From Ceriagrion tenellum (taxonomy: Eukaryota > Arthropoda > Insecta > Odonata > Coenagrionidae), in contig OY720636.1 in the NCBI GenBank assembly GCA_963169105.1, forward strand, positions 106,640,539 to 106,704,538: a stretch of 64,000 nucleotides of DNA. The letters are read 5' to 3'. A model generated the notes under the pieces. It was not told the DNA's origin and ran no database searches. It saw only the letters and a program-made list of their open reading frames with translations. This document shows, one piece after another, positions 58,555 through 64,000 of this stretch. The translations under genes and the position numbers were made by a program. Every line of letters starts with the position of its first letter. The first letter of the stretch is position 1.

Positions 58555-59120
58555 CGTAAATTTGGATATATTAAAAGAGTATTTGGATAGCGTGACGATA
58601 CAATTGGAGAAACCGTCTACGTCTCCCTGGTTAGATCCCTCTTAGAATACGCTGCCAGTGTTAGGGATCATCATGAGGTAGGCTTAAAAACAGAGTTAGA
58701 ACGCGTGCAGAGAAGATCAGCAAGATACGTGAGAGGCCGTTATGATAGTCTCGTTAGTGCCACAGACCTCTTCCAACAACTTGAATGGGAATCGCTATAA
58801 GACCGTCGATTAAAAAATAGACTCAATCTTTTATGCATACTCGAAACCGAATCCTTTTCTGACGAATTTATCAATATATTGCAAACTCCAACATATTACG
58901 GTTGATCATATCATGATAATAAAATAAGGGAAATAGATTGTATAACAGAAAGGTTTAAAATGCCGTTTTTCCCGCGATTGATAAGAAACAACTAAGGTTG
59001 CATTAAGACTTTTAAGTAGGTTAGATGACTGATAAATGTATATACCCCGTATGCATGTTTCTCAATCTGCCGAGTAGTGCGAACACCATGTTTTGCATGT
59101 TCCCTGCTTGACTCTTTTCA
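58555..59120 (+). mobile_element. LINE family C fragment (copy 3), 3'-truncated
   Basis: Plus-strand relic. FGYIKRVFG, then LVRSLLEYAASVRDHHEVG, LKTELERVQRRSARYVRG, LFQQLEWESL-DRRLKNRLNL, and the family C 3' UTR. It is about 85-90 percent identical by eye to 53640-54170. Unlike the other copies it ends at 'ccctgcttgactcttt', before the hairpin and tail, so the 3' end is lost by later deletion. Stops present. Confidence 0.78.
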
Positions 59121-59325
59121 AGAGATATCTCTGACAGTATGTTCCCGAACATTGAATAATGAAGCTAGAAATAGTTTATCGTCATAAATATAAGGCTAGA
59201 GCTTATAAGATTTATTAAATATTTGAGTAAGTTTAGTTGTTAAACCTTTATCAACAATGCAGAAATATCATTGTGGAATATGATAGTATTTAGAGCGAAT
59301 TTATTTTACATGGCAGTGATTTTAA

Positions 59326-59630
59326 GGATCGGGTTGGTGTGGTGGCTATAATACTGAATAACCGGACGGCCAGGATTCAAATCCCTGCAGTGGAGGATAT
59401 TTTTCAGAGGAAACCCGATCTCTACTTGACTGTCTTGTGGATGACGCTTAAGTATACAGTGCTCCGTCTGTCGGATGAGACGTTAAACCGCGGGCCCCTT
59501 GGCGCCTTTCGTTAAGAGCAGGCCAATGCCGACGCCGGGTTTCTATCCACCCTTCCTCCCTTACCCTACGGCGCAAATGACCTTAGCCGTCGGTCGCCTC
59601 TCCAAATATCCAATCCAATATCCAGGCAGT
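59326..59630 (+). mobile_element. tRNA-derived SINE, near full length
   Basis: The head has an A-box-like TGGTGTGGTGGCTATAATAC and a perfect B box GGATTCAAATCC (about 59375-59386), as in RNA polymerase III promoters. The body contains 'gtctgtcggatgagacgtta' and 'aaccgcgggcccc', similar to a conserved central domain in many invertebrate SINEs. The 3' part is 'cttaccctacggcgcaaatg' then 'ccgtcggtcgcctctccaaa', ending in (AATATCC)n. The tail presumably mimics the 3' end of a partner LINE. Lies between two LINE fragments. Confidence 0.78.
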
Positions 59631-59637
59631 GATTTTC

Positions 59638-60090
59638 ATACTAATACATTGGCATAATACCCAGCAAGCCGCCCCAAGGGCGTCTGGCAGGGTATGTTAG
59701 GACACCAGCCGCGTAAAGATGTAAGGGATAAGGTTTTGGGAGGTGAATTGGTGACGTTGTCATAGGAGTGTATTTAGTGGAGCTCAGTTTTTATTGTGGT
59801 CGCTTATTGTACGCGGAAAGTGCAAGTGATTGTACCTATCTGTTTGGCAATGATTCTCTCTTATTTTTTCGCTTCTGTCAGTCCTAGAGATGTGGTTAGG
59901 CATCATCATAATATTCTCTGTGTCACTCTGAAACACTCCAGTTCTGAATTTCTCAAGCAGACTGTGTGGTCTCCAGGAGCTCCAACATTAATCCCTCTAA
60001 AAGTTATGAAGCACTATATGTTCGCTCGTAGATGTTTTTTACGAAGCGTGCAGCTTTGATTTGTATTTAATTAATGATTTTTGGCTAAAT
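59638..60090 (-). mobile_element. LINE family A, 3' fragment (copy 3)
   Basis: A minus-strand copy homologous to 11690-12130 through 'aagccgcc-c-agggcgt', 'gtgtatttagtgg-gctcag', 'tctctcttatttt', 'cgcttctgtca' and 'gttctgaattt'. The (GTAGAT) tail is gone at 59638 and the coding part is not included. Inserted or left directly next to the SINE tail. Confidence 0.75.
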
Positions 60091-60094
60091 ATTT

Positions 60095-62390
60095 ATTTTA
60101 TGAATCAGAATTCTAAATCTGGATAGAAGCGTACCTTACCTTCCCTGATGTTAAAAGTAGAGATTGTGGCGAGAGTAATTCCCAGTCATTCATCTGCATG
60201 ATTTCGTATTTTATATGCGTCCAAGTGTATTTTTTTATACTTAAATTAATATTTGTTGAAGGCGAACGAGAGCTGCAAGGCTAGACTCCTATTCGCAAAT
60301 TAAAGCTCCCTTGGCGTGTGGGAATTCTAGATGGAGCGTAGCCCATTCTAAGACTGCGGGATATATTGATCACGTCACTCAGCCTTTCATCGTTTCAATT
60401 GATCAGACATCTGGCTCCCTTACATACTTCTCTTAACTTATCCTACGATTGGACGCTCGATAGTAAGCCAAGGCCTGACTTCTACCCTCATCGACGGTTA
60501 CTACGAAGCATGGGAAAGTTGGGTCGAGAGATACGGTGCCCTACCCATCATAAAACCAGAAAAGGAAAAGATCTCGGAATTTGAAATTTATTTTGAAATT
60601 TCGCCAGTTCATTTAAACTATTTTCTTAATGCTCTTTGTCATTTACTTCTTTCCACATGGACTGTTAACGTTTCATGTTTCTTGTTATCCACTCAATTTT
60701 ATCTAAAGCATCAAGCTTGGGTTTTTTATCGTTATTACTTGCTGTTTATCTATCTGTACTTCTCAGTCTATTTATTATACAATCAAAGTAAAATTTCCAG
60801 AGGTAATTTACGGCTAAGATATATGACACATGTATATACCTTGGAAAAATGCGCGTTTTCAACCAGTTTTCATGAAGTGTTTATAATAGCTATATGCTGT
60901 GGGGTGATATTTTCCATAGCAAAACCAAATAAACCTGGCAATCAATAAAAATAACAACCTGTTGCGTAAATAGTTGATTATCGAGACGAGGGATTACAAA
61001 ATCATATCCATATTTATCTTAGTATTAAAAAAATATTATGGAAAATGCCGCGTATGTTAAGTATAAGGACATAAAGACTGTAAAATCTGTCCTATTAGGC
61101 CTCGTTGCGCGAAACACATTGACCAGAAATTTTTCTGCCTTGGTTTTGTCATAAGATACGATTTTTGAGGGTTTGGCAAGAAACATTTCGCTTCGACTTT
61201 GATGAATAAAAACTGTTATAGAGTTAAAATTTAGTTTCGTAGGTGAATGATATTTTTATAGCCCCTGGTCTTCCAGGTTTGATCATACTTTTCCCATGTG
61301 TACTTCACCATTGTAATTCAATTGTGAGATGCTGAAGAAATTAATTTACTGTCCATAGCACTAGCGAATATGCTCTCATAAAAGAACGGGAAAATTTTAA
61401 GGACGTTTTTAGCTCTATTCCGCGGCTTCACTCGCCATGTAATTTTTTCCATAGAAATAAGTTTCTCTTTCTTTATTCCTGGTTTCACTCCCTGCGTAGG
61501 GGATCATAGCGTTTATTTAATATTTATGAGAATGTTAGCGTTAACTAAGAATTATTGCGATAAGATGGCCATTTGCCGTTTCTTATTGGGATATATTTAT
61601 TTGAATGGATAAAAAAATCACCCAGATTCTGTTAATTAGTCAGAAACAGTACAGTATTTCGAGTCGATTAAGTTTTAGAAAACCTGGACAAAAAATGAGG
61701 TGGGCGATTTTTCGAACTTTCACTTTTTTTTTGTTCATGAAAGTATCTACACATTTTTTTTCTTCCGACCGCATGTATTTTTAGTGTAGTAACCCTAATA
61801 AAACTATGCTGAAAGGAATATAAATGTCTCATATTTGTCAAAGGTTTGCCTCACCAGTTTTCACCATGCAATACTCGTAATAAAAGTTTGATTGAAATTA
61901 AGACATGTAATATTTGTTTTATAATCGAAAGATGCCTAAGTGAATACGTAGAATCAAAGACAAAATCTAACTACAAATTTGAATGTAAAACGTACTATCG
62001 GTCCAGAGATACCATAATCATCCAGTGGCTGGGAGATTTGACTTTCAATTACCCCATTTTACATATACGTACAGGACTAACTCGAATTTCTCCAGAATCA
62101 TTAGAATTAATGGGTTTGTGCTAATGGTAAACCAGTGTCAGACTTTTCCAAAAATAAAAATGTATTCAAAGAAATTATATCATGAGTAAAAGAAAAGTTC
62201 TAGTGAAAATTTATCTAAATATTTAATAAAAATAAAGAGTAAATAGAACGTTGGTTATAAATGCTTCCAAAAATTGGCCCGTATCATCTCAATATACCCT
62301 GTACCCATAGATGGTTTATTCTTTATCGGACGATTTGGCTTTGGGGTGCGGGTAATCAAATCTTATCATGTTTTGCGGTGCTACTGATTG
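60095..62390. other. unannotated AT-rich DNA
   Basis: 2.3 kb with no recognisable gene or repeat. Confidence 0.5.
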
Positions 62391-62399
62391 AACGGTAGA

Positions 62400-63060
62400 A
62401 TTCTGCACCAATGACCTCGGAGCGAGAAAGCCAAGCATGGGTCAGCGTCAAATGAATTAATCAAAAGTGACTCACAGTGACTCGTCGTCTCCGGAGCGGT
62501 GTTGAATTTCAATCCGGTCGCCCAGCAGTTTTGTTTGCTTGTGTCCACTGAAACGAGATAAGTAAACACGCGCTCTTGCGGTGAGATCTTGTGCGGAGAA
62601 AGTAAACATGTAATCGTCAAGCTCCAGCCTTTGATATGAGCGAGGGTTCCACTCACTCCGCTGGGAGGCGCATGCGAATGCGAGGAAAACGTGAAAAAGA
62701 GGGGCGAAGATTATGCGCTTCGCTCGTTTCATCCCGCGAGCCCTCCTCAATCAGTTTGCACACGAAGGAGTCGTGTCAAGAAATTCATTACCAAGCGGGA
62801 AGACAATGCGAAGAAAATTGAAGATTCATCGCGAGATTCTCGGATGCTGTTTGTATTTTGCAACGTCCAGGCGTACTTCAGTTCATGTGAACGATGATTG
62901 CGTCACTTGTTGAAGCGAATACAAGGGAGGAGGATGCTAAGATGCAGCATTTCAAGGACGCTTGATCGAAGAAGAGGTCGTGCTGTCATAAACAACCCAA
63001 CGCTCTGCGGCGAGGGTACGGTTTGAAAGTGAGTTAACGGTTCCTTGATGTATGACGTTA
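62400..63060. other. CpG-rich block
   Basis: Moderately GC- and CpG-rich. Overlapping frames on both strands (to 92 codons) carry no domain. No gene recognised. Confidence 0.35.
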
Positions 63061-63208
63061 AAATGTCGCATACTGTAATTTGTGGGAAACCGCTGAGGAT
63101 AATTGACTTGTGGTGGTACGCATAATTTTAATGTTCTGTTATCACCGTTGGATGTTCTACGAGTTTGCTGGTGAGTGTTTCTAGAATTAGATAGTCGTAG
63201 TATATTAA

Positions 63209-63585
63209 GTTGATGATTTAGTTGCTCTTTGGAGGACGTTTAAAACCCTTTCACAACGGAAGGTATTTATTATGATCCCGAAAAATTTCTACGGTGACCA
63301 TATGATTTACTTTTAAAATCTAATTGAGAAAACATACAAGCTGCTAATTTTTTGACGAGATCTAGTTGTTGAAAATTCTTCAGTTTTTAAATAGGGTCTC
63401 TCTCAAGTGCATTCGCGTATCATTTCCCATGCAAAAGGAATGGTATTTTTCGTCAAAAATCTCGGAAATAATTCGGTAAGGTGCTGACATTTTGATATAC
63501 CTATTAGGAAGGGTTAGATATTTTTCTTTAAATTGAGTAATAATTCGTTGATTTCTGGGTGAAATGATACTTTTCTCAAAGTACT
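63209..63585 (-). mobile_element. TTAA-flanked element, copy 3 (shortened)
   Basis: The inner and right part (about 63255-63585) aligns with 35700-36016: 'cggaaggtatttattatgat', 'aaacatacaa', 'gtgcattcgcgtatcat', 'tagatatttttcttta'. TTAA stands at 63586-63589 on the right, as in the other copies. On the left, TTAAGTT at 63205-63211 is the best candidate terminus, which makes this copy about 380 bp with an internal deletion. More diverged than the other two copies. Confidence 0.6.
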
Positions 63586-63589
63586 TTAA

Positions 63590-64000
63590 CGTAAGCAATA
63601 TTAATTAAATCTCGAGAGCATGCCGAATCGACTAATTTTTCTTGATTGCCAGTCGTTTCCTTCATGTCATCGTCGGAAATTAGGCATCCACAATGGCCTA
63701 TTTGAAAGATATATTTATATAAACATTTCATTAATGAACTTCCCTTCTCTAAGTGGCATATTATAAGTTCTTCCCTAAGCTATACTGTCTAACTTTGAAA
63801 TGTGATGCTGGAAAAGAATGCTAACGATTCCATGGACAGACATGGACAGAGAGAGTTACAAACATCGAGGTTCTGGAAGTCTGGAAGAGTTGTGGAGGGG
63901 CGAACATTGGTAGATTAAGCCTCAAGAAGGAGAGAAGGATGGATTGGACATTGCGGCAGCACTCTTACCTTACTCTGCCTTACATCTACATCTTAAACAA
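63590..64000. other. unannotated DNA ending in a LINE-type tail
   Basis: No gene. 'tacatctacatct' at 63981-63993 is the minus-strand form of the (GTAGAT)n tail, so another minus-strand LINE of the A/B/C group may begin at the window edge. Confidence 0.35.

Noticed and set aside
1..64000. Bacterial-type features (operons, ribosome binding sites, CRISPR arrays, riboswitches)
   Set aside because: No dense open frames or regular spacer arrays. Repeats, tails and composition are those of an animal genome.

Overview
This is a eukaryotic nuclear genome window, probably from an arthropod and most likely an insect with a repeat-rich genome. The evidence is the AT-rich, intron- or intergenic-like sequence with almost no long open frames, and the types of transposon present: poly(A)- and microsatellite-tailed LINEs, tRNA-derived SINEs, mariner remnants, a Helitron, TTAA-flanked elements and Penelope-like elements. 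I cannot name the species. I found no host protein-coding exon, rRNA, functional tRNA or CRISPR array that I could defend. Most short open frames are chance frames in low-complexity or CpG-rich DNA.

Layout. 0-13 kb: a LINE reverse transcriptase (RT) C-terminus (1.3-1.8 kb, -), a Penelope-type hairpin (4.9-5.2 kb), two copies of LINE family A (5.6-6.2 and 11.7-12.4 kb, -) and an RTE-like LINE with an insertion (6.7-7.4 kb, +). 13-24 kb: tandem duplications of 169 bp (13.5 kb) and about 330 bp (20.9-22.1 kb), the second interrupted by a TTAA-flanked element, then a second Penelope hairpin (23.5 kb). 24.9-26.5 kb: the longest coding relic, a 5'-truncated LINE RT with poly(A), one stop codon from being open. 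28-34 kb: a non-autonomous Helitron carrying a 189-bp tandem duplication, LINE fragments, two Penelope hairpins, a tandem Penelope-like repeat, a tRNA-derived SINE and a CpG-rich block. 35-36 kb: a second TTAA element. 40.8-41.8 kb: a Penelope-like element with a GIY-YIG endonuclease relic between inverted terminal repeats. 45-60 kb: LINE families B and C in both orientations, two internally deleted mariner copies, a palindrome-rich TTAA MITE, another Penelope hairpin and a second SINE. 63 kb: a third, shorter TTAA element.

The most interesting signal is a recurrent small RNA motif. At six separate loci the ends of Penelope-like elements carry a hammerhead-ribozyme-like core: a CTGANGA box, one extra T, a short stem II, GAAA, a self-complementary 4-6 base stem III, then T and C, T or A. 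The stem III palindrome differs between families (CCCGGG, CCTAGG, CCGG, CATG, CTAG) while the core is kept. This fits the known small Penelope-associated hammerhead variants that cleave as dimers. A second theme is a shared 3' hairpin plus (GTAGAT)n tail in three LINE lineages. A third is a piggyBac-like MITE carrying four perfect copies of an 18-bp palindrome made of bZIP-like half sites. About a dozen CpG-rich, gene-less blocks recur through the AT-rich background.
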